Shown: in pieces, positions 18,715 through 27,322 of the stretch | Layout of the letters: every line of letters starts with the position of its first letter | Position numbering within the stretch: position 1 is the first letter of the stretch | Source: G963704535 sp963704535 | GTDB taxonomy: Bacteria; Chloroflexota; Chloroflexia; Chloroflexales; Roseiflexaceae | DNA: 64,000 nt | Reading direction: 5' to 3' | Assembly: GCA_963704535.1 (NCBI GenBank) | Contig: OY969916.1 | Span: forward strand, 6,200,001-6,264,000 | Notes under the pieces: generated by a model | What the model was told of the DNA's origin: nothing | The model's input: only the letters and a program-made list of their open reading frames with translations | The model's database searches: none | Program-made: the position numbers and the translations under genes

Positions 18715-18872
18715 CAGGAGTTACGGGGTCATCTCCCAGGCGTGGTCTCAGCCTTCGGCAGAGCGCTCCTTATTTCTTCCTGTCGTGGATTTTCGCCCGG
18801 CCGGGTGAAAATCCACGACAAAAATGGGTAGAATACCTTGCTGCCGCAGGCGAAAGCGGGGTTGCGAACGCC
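18711..18872. repeat. long hairpin repeat family, copy A (inverted orientation)
   Basis: The core is a 20-bp stem, TGTCGTGGATTTTCGCCCGG / CCGGGTGAAAATCCACGACA, with one G-T pair. It is flanked by CCTTGCTGCCGCAGGC on one side and GCCTTCGGCAGAG plus GGAGTTACGGGGTCATCTCC on the other. Read on the minus strand, it aligns with the copies at 23620 and 45184. It begins at the stop codon of the isoaspartyl peptidase gene. Confidence 0.85.
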
Positions 18873-18928
18873 ACCCCATAACCCCTGTGATTAAGCGGCG
18901 TGGATGATCTCCAAAAGCGAGGGCGATA

Positions 18929-20443
18929 GTGATCAACTCGGTTCCAGACCCGTCGAGCCTGACCCGCGTGCCGACAGGCATCGCTGGATTTGATCGCATC
19001 CTGCATGGCGGCTTCTTTCAGGGCGGCTTGTATATCATCGCCGGCCCGCCGGGCGCCGGCAAGACCATCCTCGGCAATCAGCTGTGTTTTCACCGTGTCG
19101 CATCCGGCGAGCGAGCGATCTTTATGACGTTGCTCACCGAAAGCCATAGCCGCATGCTGGCGCACTTGGGCACGCTGACTTTCTTCGATCCAGCCCCAAT
19201 CGGGGATGCCCTCCAGTATTTTAGCGGATATAGCGTGTTGGCCGCCGACGGACTCTCCGGGCTGCTACGGCTGCTACACCAGGTGATCCGCGAGCAGTCG
19301 GCGACCATGCTGGTGCTGGACGGCCTGGTCAACGCCGAGATGATCGCGGGGAGTCCACTCGACCTCAAGCAATTTCTGCACGGTCTCCATGCCTTGACCG
19401 AGGTCAGCGGCTGCACGACCTTCCTGCTGACTCACGGCGAGAGCGATCTCGCTCTACGCCCCGAGTACACCATGGTCGATGGCGTCGTAGCCCTCGGTAG
19501 TCACCGGATTAGCCTGCGCACCGTTCGGGAGATCGAGGTCTGGAAGCTGCGGGGAAGCGCGTTTTTGGAGGGCCGCCATTTTTGTACGATTACCGATGCG
19601 GGGATCAGGGTGTATCCGCGCACCGAAGTCGCGCTCGACGGAGCCGAATTCGATGTGTCGAGCGAACGAGCGCGCCAGACCTTCGGTGTCGCGCAATTGG
19701 ATGCGATGCTGAAGGGTGGGCTCCTACCCGGTTCAACCACCCTGCTGATCGGCCCCAGTGGTAGCGGTAAAACGCTGTTCGGGCTGCATTTCCTCACCGC
19801 CGGAGTGCAGCCAGGTGAGCCGGGCCTGTACTTTGGGCTGAATGAGCCGCCGCCCGATCTGATTGCCAAGGCCGATAAAGTCGGTTTAGAGTTGGGTCGC
19901 CGGGTCGCCGCAAGGCAGATTGTCCTTCAGTGGCACCCGGTGCTCGAGAACAGCCTGGATGTGTTGGTGGCACATTTACTGCAGACGATCGCTGAACAGC
20001 ATATCCAGCGCGTGTTCATCGACGGGCTTCAGGGCCTGCCGGCCATGACTGCCTATCCAGATCGGTTGAGCCGGTTCCTCACAGCGTTGAGCAACGAATT
20101 GCGCATCCGGCAGGTGACCACGATCTACGGGATCGAACTGCGCGATATCCTTGCGCCAACCTTGGTGATACCGATCGATGGGCTCTCGGCGCTCGTGGAT
20201 AACATTATCTTGTTGCGCCAGGTCGAGCTGCGCTCGCGACTTTACCGACTGATCTCGATCATAAAAGTGCGGGCCAGCGACTATGATGCGACCATCCGTG
20301 AATTCCACATCACCGGCCGTGGCGTCGACGTCGAGGCAAGCTTTGAGAGCGCGGAGGCTATTCTGACCGGCATCGCCCGCTCCACAGCTCCGGTGCCGCG
20401 CGGCCCACGCCGCAAGCCCTACAGCGCCGGCCAAAAAGATTGA
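18929..20443 (+). CDS. KaiC-like double RecA-fold ATPase
   Basis: This 504-residue protein has two KaiC/RAD55-type domains. Domain 1 has Walker A GPPGAGKT at residues 39-46 after the typical TGIAGFDRILHGGFFQGG; domain 2 has Walker A GPSGSGKT near residue 275 after LDAMLKGGLLPGS. Each has a Walker-B-like strand (MLVLDGLV; RVFIDGLQG). No KaiA or KaiB gene is nearby, so a clock role is not implied; such proteins often act with two-component systems. A response regulator gene follows 93 bp downstream in the same direction. Confidence 0.85.
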   Translation: MINSVPDPSSLTRVPTGIAGFDRILHGGFFQGGLYIIAGPPGAGKTILGNQLCFHRVASGERAIFMTLLTESHSRMLAHLGTLTFFDPAPIGDALQYFSGYSVLAADGLSGLLRLLHQVIREQSATMLVLDGLVNAEMIAGSPLDLKQFLHGLHALTEVSGCTTFLLTHGESDLALRPEYTMVDGVVALGSHRISLRTVREIEVWKLRGSAFLEGRHFCTITDAGIRVYPRTEVALDGAEFDVSSERARQTFGVAQLDAMLKGGLLPGSTTLLIGPSGSGKTLFGLHFLTAGVQPGEPGLYFGLNEPPPDLIAKADKVGLELGRRVAARQIVLQWHPVLENSLDVLVAHLLQTIAEQHIQRVFIDGLQGLPAMTAYPDRLSRFLTALSNELRIRQVTTIYGIELRDILAPTLVIPIDGLSALVDNIILLRQVELRSRLYRLISIIKVRASDYDATIREFHITGRGVDVEASFESAEAILTGIARSTAPVPRGPRRKPYSAGQKD

Positions 20444-20536
20444 GCCGGTGTGAACCGCGCCGTGGAGGGCGACGCGCTCGAAATGCCGGCTCAACTATGT
20501 TGCCCTTTGCTATAACACCGTCCAAGGATCGCAGGC

Positions 20537-20911
20537 ATGCCTACCATCCTAGTCGTCGAGGATGAACAGAGTATCGCGATGGTGCTCCACGCCATCCTTG
20601 AGGATGACGGGTACAACGTGGTGCTCGCGCGGGATGGGCGGGAAGCGCTTGGGATGCTGCCCACGGTTGATCCAGCCCTGGTCATCACCGATCTGATGAT
20701 GCCCCATGTAGACGGTTTAACACTCTGTCGGGCGATGCGGGCGGACCCAGCCTACCACGCTATACCCGTTATCCTCATGAGCGCCATTGCGGAACCGCTG
20801 GTGACCGAGGGCTGTCACTATGCCGCGTTTATCAAGAAGCCGTTTGCCCTCCAGGTGGTGGTGAACACGATCACCAATGTGTTGGGGCTGGGCGAGCAGG
20901 CGCGCGGGTAG
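20537..20911 (+). CDS. single-domain response regulator
   Basis: This 124-residue protein consists only of a CheY-like receiver. Acidic pocket residues are in VVEDEQS, the phospho-acceptor Asp is in VITDLMMP and the conserved Lys is in FIKKPF. There is no output domain, so it acts by protein contact. Its place after the KaiC-like ATPase suggests the two work together. No histidine kinase is visible in the window. Confidence 0.88.
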   Translation: MPTILVVEDEQSIAMVLHAILEDDGYNVVLARDGREALGMLPTVDPALVITDLMMPHVDGLTLCRAMRADPAYHAIPVILMSAIAEPLVTEGCHYAAFIKKPFALQVVVNTITNVLGLGEQARG

Positions 20912-20921
20912 CGCGCTCTGT

Positions 20922-21272
20922 TCAGCGCAGGAGTGATGCCCCACCATCCACATAGATCTCAACACCTGACACATGGCGGCTCATATCGGAGGCCAGGAAC
21001 AGGCAGGTATTGGCCACCTCGAAGATATCGCCGATGCCTTCGTCGACCGCCGGGCTGCCCTGCGGCAGTTCGATCTCGATGCCAATCTGCTCGGTATGTC
21101 GCTGCTCGGTGCGCTGCTGAATGTTGGTGCGGATATAGCCGGGACAGATCGCGTTGCAGCGGATGTTGTGACGGCCCAACTCCAGGGCGATCATTTTCAT
21201 GAAGGCGACTTGCCCGGCCTTCGAGGTACTGTAGGCGCTGGCGCCGGGGTTGGAGAATGTGCGGGTGCCGTT
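20922..21272 (-). pseudogene. truncated short-chain dehydrogenase/reductase, C-terminal part only
   Basis: The reading frame encodes GTRTFSNPGASAYSTSKAGQ, then ALELGRHNIRCNAICPGYIRTN, ending CLFLASDMSRHVSGVEIYVDGGASL. This is the catalytic YxxxK part and C-terminus of an SDR. The N-terminal Rossmann half with the GxxxGxG cofactor motif and the catalytic Ser strand are missing. Upstream of about 21272 the sequence is unrelated and leads into the patatin gene. It is a remnant and unlikely to be active. Confidence 0.8.
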
Positions 21273-21343
21273 GACGCTGCATCCTATGCTACAATCGTCT
21301 TGCACGAACACTGGTCTCCGACAATGCAGGAAGGAGGCATACG

Positions 21344-22468
21344 ATGGCACCAAGCAAGAAAGCCCTGGTGCTTTCGGGCGGGGGCGGCCGCGGCGCGTAC
21401 CATATCGGCGTCCTGGAGGCGCTGCGCGACGCGGGCTGGCTCGCCGACGGCCAGGGGCCTGATATCATCGCCGGCACGTCGATCGGCGCGATCAACGCCG
21501 CCGCGCTGGCTTCGGGGCGCACCGTCGCGCAGCTCAAAGAGCGCTGGCTGGTGATGCACACCGAGGATGTCCACCGCCTGTCGCGCGATCTGCCGGCGGC
21601 GGTGCGCCCGCTGCTGCGGTTTATGCTCCGTAGCGTGCTGACGTCGAGCGTCCACGGCGGCACGACCGAGGCACTACCCGATGAGGAGCGCGGCCTGAGC
21701 GCCCAGGGGCTGTTCGATCGGCTGGGGCATCTCTTCACCGCGCGGCCCTTCCGCAGCCTGCTCGATACCGCGCCCTGGCGGCATACGCTGCGCGACTGGA
21801 TGGATTTTGACCGGATCAATGGCCCGGATGCGCCGGCGCTGCTGCTGGCGGCCACCGAACTCCAGAGCGGCACGCTGCGGGTCTTCTGCAACCGCGCGCT
21901 CAATGGCCGCCCGCCCGATACGATCACTATGGAGCACCTGATGGCGTCCTCAAGCATCCCGATCGTCTACCCCTGGACCGAGATCGGCGAAGGTAAGTAC
22001 TGGGATGGCGCGGTGCTGGCGAATACGCCGCTGGAGCCGGTGATCGACCTGGCCGGCGACGAGGATGTCGATCTGCTGGTCGTCATGATGACGCCGTGGA
22101 ACGCCGACCCGGATGTCATGCGGGCGCAGACCAAACTGATGCCGCAGGACCTGGTGCAGGCGCTGTCGCTGACGCTCGATTGGGCGCTGCTGGCGTCGTA
22201 CCGGGTGGCGTTCGAGATGCTGACTTACCGCAACCAACTGGCCGATGCCGCCGCCAAGCTGGAGCGCGCGGCCGAGCGCAGCGGCGACGAGAGCATGCGC
22301 CTGGCCGGCCCGGTCTTCCGCCATATCTCGCTGCCCACGGTGATCGCGCCGGCGGAGATCATGCCGCTCGATTGGATCATCGACTACGAGGAGGCCAATC
22401 ACCTGGAGCTGTTCAAGCGCGGCCGAGCGGATGCGCTGCTAGCGCTCCAGCAGCGAGGATCGCAATGA
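21344..22468 (+). CDS. patatin-like phospholipase
   Basis: This 374-residue protein starts MAPSKKALVLSGGGGRGAYH. The oxyanion-hole glycines (SGGGGRGAYH), nucleophile elbow GTSIG and the Asp of the Ser-Asp dyad in KYWDGAVLANTP are all present. It is an acyl hydrolase of the bacterial patatin (RssA-like) type, with no signal peptide. AGGAGG lies upstream of the ATG. Its TGA overlaps the ATG of the PHP gene (ATGA), indicating translational coupling. Confidence 0.9.
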   Translation: MAPSKKALVLSGGGGRGAYHIGVLEALRDAGWLADGQGPDIIAGTSIGAINAAALASGRTVAQLKERWLVMHTEDVHRLSRDLPAAVRPLLRFMLRSVLTSSVHGGTTEALPDEERGLSAQGLFDRLGHLFTARPFRSLLDTAPWRHTLRDWMDFDRINGPDAPALLLAATELQSGTLRVFCNRALNGRPPDTITMEHLMASSSIPIVYPWTEIGEGKYWDGAVLANTPLEPVIDLAGDEDVDLLVVMMTPWNADPDVMRAQTKLMPQDLVQALSLTLDWALLASYRVAFEMLTYRNQLADAAAKLERAAERSGDESMRLAGPVFRHISLPTVIAPAEIMPLDWIIDYEEANHLELFKRGRADALLALQQRGSQ

Positions 22469-23304
22469 TCGATCTGCACATCCACACGACCGCCACGCCG
22501 CACCACTCCTCGTGGGCGCCGGAGGTGCTGGCCCAGGCGGCGGCCCGCGCGGGCCTGAGCACCATCGCGGCGGCCGACCACAATACGACGGCAAGCGTGC
22601 GCGCGCTCCAGGCGGCCGGCGCGCGGCATGGCGTCCGCGTGATCCCCGGCGTCGAGATCGACAGCGGCTTCGACGGCAAGCTCTGGCACACGCTGGTCTA
22701 CGGCGTCGAGCCCGACGAGCCGGCGCTGCTGGCGTTGTGCGCGGCGGTCTTCGAGCGCAACATGGCCGACGCCACGCGCCTGCGCGGCGAGCTGGCGGGG
22801 CGCGGCTTCGGCCTGGCCGGGCTCGACGACCTGGGCCGGCCTCCCAATGTCGCCGATGTGGGCGCGGCGCTGGCGCGCCAGAACGACTTGGGCCGGCTGC
22901 CCGGCGAGGACGACGAGAGCACCGGCATGCGCTACATCCTGACCCAGGTGGAGGGCGGGTACCAGCCCCTCGGCGTGGATGAGATCATCGCTGTGGCGCA
23001 CGGCGCTGGCGGCCTGGCGGTGCTGGCGCACCCCGGCCGCTCCAAGGGGGTCTACGCCATCCCGGCCACGGCAGCCGATATCGCGGCGCTGGCGGCGGCG
23101 GGCCTCGACGGGATCGAGGTGCCGTATCCGACCCACACGGCCGAGCAGCGCACGTTCTACCGCGAACTGGCGCTGCGCCATGGCCTGCTGATCAGCGGCG
23201 GCTCGGACTCGCACCACCCGCACCAGGAGCTAGCGCGGATCGACCCGGATGAGCTGCGAGTTGTGGCGGGGATGGCGACGATCGTGGAGCGAATCGTGAG
23301 TTAG
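22465..23304 (+). CDS. PHP-domain metal-dependent phosphoesterase
   Basis: This 279-residue protein starts MIDLHIHTTATPHHSSW. The metal-binding motifs of the PHP fold are seen in order: HIH at the N-terminus, ADHNT, PGVEID, VLAHPGR and GSDSHHP near the C-terminus. Family members of this size act on 3',5'-bisphosphates or oligoribonucleotide 5' ends (YciV/RNase AM-like). The exact substrate cannot be told here. The gene is coupled to the patatin gene by an ATGA overlap. Confidence 0.85.
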   Translation: MIDLHIHTTATPHHSSWAPEVLAQAAARAGLSTIAAADHNTTASVRALQAAGARHGVRVIPGVEIDSGFDGKLWHTLVYGVEPDEPALLALCAAVFERNMADATRLRGELAGRGFGLAGLDDLGRPPNVADVGAALARQNDLGRLPGEDDESTGMRYILTQVEGGYQPLGVDEIIAVAHGAGGLAVLAHPGRSKGVYAIPATAADIAALAAAGLDGIEVPYPTHTAEQRTFYRELALRHGLLISGGSDSHHPHQELARIDPDELRVVAGMATIVERIVS

Positions 23305-23516
23305 GACAGCACGGCGTACATACACCAGTCGTTTTACCACGAAGCTCACGAAGGTACGAAGGCCACGAAGAGGGCTGATAGATACGGCTGGAGCAAACCA
23401 ACCTCGTTCTCCCGCTAGGGCATGGCCACCTAACAGTCATCGTGCTATTTTCTCCCATTGAACCAGGTGTGTTGCTGCGTTGGATTGCGTGACCGTTGCT
23501 ACGATGTGCGGTAGTA

Positions 23517-23548
23517 TTATCCACACCTGTGGATAACTTTGTGGATAA
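23517..23548. promoter_or_regulatory. cluster of three perfect DnaA-box 9-mers
   Basis: TTATCCACA occurs at 23517-23525 on the plus strand and as TGTGGATAA at 23528-23536 and 23540-23548. Three exact matches to the bacterial DnaA box within 32 bp is far above chance in GC-rich DNA. The 23305-23619 interval has no gene. No dnaA or dnaN is nearby. It could be a DnaA-regulated promoter, a titration site, or part of an origin. Confidence 0.6.
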
Positions 23549-23619
23549 AATCATTCCAGGCCCGTCGGGAGCGGGAATTTGCCAGGCTGCTATCCTGCCA
23601 TGCTATACTTTGCTCTGTG

Positions 23620-23735
23620 GCGTTCGCAACGCCGCTCTTGCCTGCGGCAGCAAGGTACTTTACCCATTTTTTTATCGTCGATGTTTGCCCCGCCGGGCAA
23701 ACATCGACGATAAAAGGAAGAAAAAGTACCGCTTT
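23620..23735. repeat. long hairpin repeat family, copy B
   Basis: After GTGGCGTTCGCAAC and CCTGCGGCAGCAAGGTACTT comes the perfect 16-bp stem TCGTCGATGTTTGCCC / GGGCAAACATCGACGA with loop CGCC, then AAAAGGAAGAAAAAGTACC. GGTACTT and AAGTACC form an outer stem. Two stem positions differ from copy C on both arms in a pairing-preserving way. Confidence 0.85.
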
Positions 23736-23767
23736 TCAAACAGCCTCTCAAGATCGCGAGGTGTGCC

Positions 23768-25450
23768 ATGGGCCAGCCGTTCAACCAGCCCGCGCCGGCG
23801 CTGGGCAACCAGTACGACGACGATCGGGTCCTGCGCTCGTACCTGGGGCGCGTCTTGCCGCCCGACGTTCGCGCCGAGGTCGAGCCGGCGCTGCGGGAGC
23901 TGGGCGAGCTGGCGGGCGGCGAGTTGTACCGGTTGCAGCTTGCGGATCGGCGCAACGAGCCGGTGCTGACGCAGTGGGACGCCTGGGGCGAGCGGGTTGA
24001 CCGGATCGAGGTTTCGCCGCTCTGGCGGGTGGCCGAGCGCGTGGCCGCCGAGCGGGGGATCGTGGCCGCCGCGTATGAGGGCGCGTACGGTCGCTTCGCC
24101 CGGCCATACCAGTTCGCGCTGGCCTACCTGTTCCATCCCTCCACCGATGTCTACACCTGCCCGCTGGCGATGACCGACGGCGCGGCCCGGACGCTGCTGC
24201 GCTCGGGCAATCGGGCGCTGATCGACCGGGCGGTGCCGCGCCTAACCAGCCGCGACCCGGCGCGGTTCTGGACCAGCGGCCAGTGGATGACCGAGTCGAC
24301 CGGCGGCTCGGATGTGGGCCGCTCGGAGACGACCGCCCGCCAGGATGCGGGGGGCACCTGGCGCGTGTACGGTCGCAAGTGGTTCACCTCGGCCACGACC
24401 GCGCAGATGGCGCTGACGCTGGCGCGCCCGGAGGGCAACCCGCCCGGCGGCCGCGGGCTGGCCCTGTTCTACGTCGAGACGCGCGATGAGCAGGGGCGCC
24501 TGCACAACATCCAGATCAACCGCCTCAAGGAGAAGCTGGGCACACGCAAGGTGCCGACGGCCGAGCTGATGCTGGACGGCACGCCCGCGCAGCTTGTCTC
24601 CGGCACGGCCGATGGGGTGCGCCAGATTGTGCCGATGCTGCACCTGACTCGCACGTGGAACAGTATCTCGGCGGTGGCGTTTATGCGCCGTGGGCTGGCC
24701 CTGGCGCGCGACTACGCCCGCAAGCGGGTGGCCTTTGGCGCACCTCTGGCGCAGAAGCCGCTGCATGTCGATACTCTGGCGACATTGCAGGCGGAGCTGG
24801 AGGGCGCCTTTCTGCTCAGCTTCTCCCTGGTGGAGCTGATCGGCCACGACGAGGCCGGCACGATCGCCGAGGAGCAGGGCCACCTGCTGCGGCTGCTGAC
24901 CTCGGTGACAAAGCTGACCACTGCCCGTCAGGCGGTCGCGGTCGCCAGCGAGGTGCTCGAAGCGTTCGGCGGCGCGGGGTATGTAGAGGACACCGGATTG
25001 CCGGCGCTCCTACGGGATAGCCAGGTGCTGCCGATCTGGGAGGGGACGACGAATGTGCTGGCGCTCGATACGCTGCGCGCGTTCGACGAGGGCGGTGAGA
25101 GCTGGCGGGTGCTGAAGCAGAAAGTCCAGGGATGTCTTGAGCCAGCGCGCGATGCTCAGTTGCGCGCGGCTGGGCAGATCGTGGGCTCCGCGCTGGCGCA
25201 CGCCGAGGAATGGCTACGGGGCGCCGTGCATGCCGGGGGTGCGGCACTTGAGCTGGGCGCCCGCCGGTTCGCCATGACGGTCGGGCGGGTTATGGAGCTG
25301 GCGCTGCTGATCGAGCATGCCCAGTGGTCGCTCGACGTGGAGGGCGACCGGCGGGCGCGCGCCGCCGCGTTGCGCTTTGCTGCCGCCCCGGTCGATCTGA
25401 TCGCGGAGGTGGATAGCGACGATGCCTACCTGCTTGCCGACGATACCTAA
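23768..25450 (+). CDS. acyl-CoA dehydrogenase, AidB-like subgroup
   Basis: This 560-residue protein starts MGQPFNQPAPALGNQYDDDR, the N-terminus typical of AidB-type flavoproteins rather than of 380-residue acyl-CoA dehydrogenases. Motifs include QWMTESTGGSDVGRSETTA (FAD/substrate loop), KWFTSATTA, the RVAFGAPLAQKPLH helix and EAFGGAGYVEDTGLPALLRDSQVLPIWEGTTNV. It oxidises an acyl-CoA or related thioester with FAD; the substrate is unknown. It stands alone between repeat-filled gaps. Confidence 0.87.
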   Translation: MGQPFNQPAPALGNQYDDDRVLRSYLGRVLPPDVRAEVEPALRELGELAGGELYRLQLADRRNEPVLTQWDAWGERVDRIEVSPLWRVAERVAAERGIVAAAYEGAYGRFARPYQFALAYLFHPSTDVYTCPLAMTDGAARTLLRSGNRALIDRAVPRLTSRDPARFWTSGQWMTESTGGSDVGRSETTARQDAGGTWRVYGRKWFTSATTAQMALTLARPEGNPPGGRGLALFYVETRDEQGRLHNIQINRLKEKLGTRKVPTAELMLDGTPAQLVSGTADGVRQIVPMLHLTRTWNSISAVAFMRRGLALARDYARKRVAFGAPLAQKPLHVDTLATLQAELEGAFLLSFSLVELIGHDEAGTIAEEQGHLLRLLTSVTKLTTARQAVAVASEVLEAFGGAGYVEDTGLPALLRDSQVLPIWEGTTNVLALDTLRAFDEGGESWRVLKQKVQGCLEPARDAQLRAAGQIVGSALAHAEEWLRGAVHAGGAALELGARRFAMTVGRVMELALLIEHAQWSLDVEGDRRARAAALRFAAAPVDLIAEVDSDDAYLLADDT

Positions 25451-25477
25451 TGGGTCACTTGATGTGCTTATCGGCAT

Positions 25478-25549
25478 TTGTCTATGTTGCGTGTTGTATG
25501 TTACGTGCGCGCTGATACGCAACACGCAACACGCAACACGCAACTTATG
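25478..25549. repeat. inverted heptamer repeat (GTGTTGC / GCAACAC)
   Basis: GTTGCGTGTTGTATGTTACG and the inverse ACGCAACACGCAACACGCAA surround TGCGCGCTGA. The unit is seven bases. It lies between the acyl-CoA dehydrogenase stop and the ribosome site of the next gene and could act as a hairpin terminator for the former. Confidence 0.7.
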
Positions 25550-25568
25550 ATTGCAAGGAGGACCACCT

Positions 25569-26162
25569 ATGCCTTTCACCCCCGACAGCCCGATCGTGTC
25601 CGGCGCGCTGCAGGGCCAGCCCGAGCAGGCGATCCGCTTTATGCTCTCACGGGCGCACGGCGAGTACACCGATTTCGACATCAGCACGGCGATTGTGCCG
25701 GCCTACTTCGCGCTGTGCGCGCAAGTTGGCGCCGAGCCGCTGCTGATGATCGCCCAACTGGTCCACGAGACCGGCAACCTGACCTCGTGGTGGTCGCAGC
25801 GGCCGCGCCGCAACCCGGCCGGCATCGGCGTGACCGGCCAGAAGAAGACCGATAAGCCAGCCAGCGGCGCCTGGCAATGGGATGAGCAGGCCGGCATCTG
25901 GAAGGAAGGGGTGGCCTTCGCGAGCTGGAAGGACGACGCGATTGCAGCTCACGTCGGCCGGATGCTGGCCTATGCGATGCGCGACGACCAGGCCAACCCA
26001 GCCCAGCTTGCGCTGATCAAGCAAGCGCTGTCCTACCGCCCGCTCTCGCGCTACCGCGGCGAGGCGCCCACGCTCCAGGGGCTCAAGGGGCGCTGGGCTG
26101 TCCCCGGCACCGAGTACCCCGGTAAGCTGGCGCAGATCGCGAACGCGATGCTGAATCTGTAG
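25569..26162 (+). CDS. glucosaminidase-like protein (endo-beta-N-acetylglucosaminidase fold)
   Basis: This 197-residue protein starts MPFTPDSPIVSGALQGQP, after AGGAGG. It has the lysozyme-like pattern MIAQLVHETGNLTSWWSQRPRRNPAGIGVTG, with a candidate catalytic Glu in VHETG, and the later ASWKDDAIAAHVGRMLAYA. This matches mannosyl-glycoprotein endo-beta-N-acetylglucosaminidase-type domains that cut peptidoglycan glycan chains. There is no signal peptide, so either it stays inside or uses another export route. Confidence 0.7.
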   Translation: MPFTPDSPIVSGALQGQPEQAIRFMLSRAHGEYTDFDISTAIVPAYFALCAQVGAEPLLMIAQLVHETGNLTSWWSQRPRRNPAGIGVTGQKKTDKPASGAWQWDEQAGIWKEGVAFASWKDDAIAAHVGRMLAYAMRDDQANPAQLALIKQALSYRPLSRYRGEAPTLQGLKGRWAVPGTEYPGKLAQIANAMLNL

Positions 26163-26169
26163 CACTCGT

Positions 26170-26226
26170 AATCCCTGGTGGAAAAGGGGAGTTTGAGGGA
26201 CAGCCCTCAAACTCCCCTTTTTTACG
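26170..26226. terminator. palindromic repeat acting as probable bidirectional terminator
   Basis: GGAAAAGGGGAGTTTGAGGG and CCCTCAAACTCCCCTTTTTT form an 18-bp hairpin with the loop ACAG, followed by a T6 run on the plus strand and preceded by an A-run. It lies between the convergent glucosaminidase-like and DUF5667 genes. It is a close variant of the dispersed GAGGGG/CCCCTC repeat. Confidence 0.7.
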
Positions 26227-27322
26227 GGTCGTCGTTGCCGTTGTCATTGTCTTTGCCGCGACCGCTGTCGTCGTTGCTGTTGTCGTTCTCGTTGCCGTTG
26301 TCATTCTCGTTCTCGTTGCCATTGCCGTTGTCGTTGTCGTTGTCATTGCCGTTGTCGTTGCCGTTGTCGTTCTCGGCTGGCGCCGGTGTGTCGGTTGGGG
26401 CTGGCGTGTCGGTTGGAGGTGGCGCAGGTGTGTTGGTTGGGATCGGCGTCGGCGAGTTAGTCGGCTGTGGCGTCGGAAGCGGCCGCTGCGTCGGAAGCGG
26501 CGTGGGGGAAGGGCTGACCGTCGGCACAGGAGTGCTGGTGGCCGTGGGCGTAGCGGTCGGCGTGGTCGTGGCGCTTGGGCGCGGAGTGCGCGATGGCGTG
26601 CTCGACGGCCTGCTGGTGGGCGTCGGCGTGGGAACGGGAAGCGGCACACTGCCCGGCTCAATCGTGATCGACGTCGCGAACAGGCGCCCATTGATCGTCC
26701 CGCCGGCAACCTGGGCGCGCAGCCCGACGCGCGGCGCTCCGCTGATGCGGGTCGTCTCGTCGATACGCACGGGCAGCCCGCCGATGGTCCAGACATCGTC
26801 CTGAATCGCTTCGATCGGGCCAGAGAACGCGACTTCGGCCTCACGGTTGCGGGCGAGCAGCGCGCCAACCTCATCGCGACGTACTTGTTCGAACTGACGT
26901 GTCAGCATATCTCTGCTGGTGTCGTCGGGCGCCATTGACACTTGCAGGTTCTCGACCGCGCGCTTGACGCCATAGAGCTGATCGCCCGGCAGCGCCGATG
27001 CCGAGACGGCGACGGTGGAACCAAGCAGCACGACAGCCAGCATCAGCGATGCGAAAGCGACGGCCAGCCGCGCGGGCAGCCGCCGTCGCCTGGCTGGCGC
27101 TAGGCTCAACGCCTGCGCCTGGTTCAGGAAGTTGCGGCGTGAGGCCATCTCGGCGTCGCGAGAAGGCTCGACGCGCAGGAGGGTGAGGTCGGTCGCGGTC
27201 TCCAGCAGGAGCAACAGCAGCGCCGCGTCATCCGGGTAGCGCGACAGAATTCGATCGAGCGGCTGGCCCTGTTCGAGGGCGTCAAGGCAGTCGATCAGCT
27301 TGATTTCGAGCAGTGGGTCCAT
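26222..27322 (-). CDS. DUF5667-like membrane protein, putative anti-sigma partner, with low-complexity tail
   Basis: This 366-residue protein starts MDPLLEIKLIDCLDALEQGQ. The N-terminal region, with LDRILSRYPDDAALLLLLLETA, resembles sigma-associated proteins; one membrane helix follows (LAVAFASLMLAVVLLGSTVAV), then DQLYGVKRAVENLQVSM of DUF5667 type. A long Thr/Pro linker is followed by an Asn/Asp/Gly tail (for example NDNGNDNGND). Its start overlaps the stop of the ECF sigma gene (TGATG), so the two are coupled. I infer an anti-sigma role from that context. Confidence 0.65.
   Translation of the reverse strand: MDPLLEIKLIDCLDALEQGQPLDRILSRYPDDAALLLLLLETATDLTLLRVEPSRDAEMASRRNFLNQAQALSLAPARRRRLPARLAVAFASLMLAVVLLGSTVAVSASALPGDQLYGVKRAVENLQVSMAPDDTSRDMLTRQFEQVRRDEVGALLARNREAEVAFSGPIEAIQDDVWTIGGLPVRIDETTRISGAPRVGLRAQVAGGTINGRLFATSITIEPGSVPLPVPTPTPTSRPSSTPSRTPRPSATTTPTATPTATSTPVPTVSPSPTPLPTQRPLPTPQPTNSPTPIPTNTPAPPPTDTPAPTDTPAPAENDNGNDNGNDNDNDNGNGNENENDNGNENDNSNDDSGRGKDNDNGNDDP

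Noticed and set aside
18929..20443. True circadian KaiC
   Set aside because: No kaiA or kaiB nearby, and the typical C-terminal phosphorylation region cannot be recognised; annotated only as KaiC-like.
23579..23609. Promoter TTGCCA ... TATACT before the acyl-CoA dehydrogenase
   Set aside because: The spacing is 19 bases and the -35 is weak, so it is not listed as a feature although the TGCTATACT extended -10 is suggestive.
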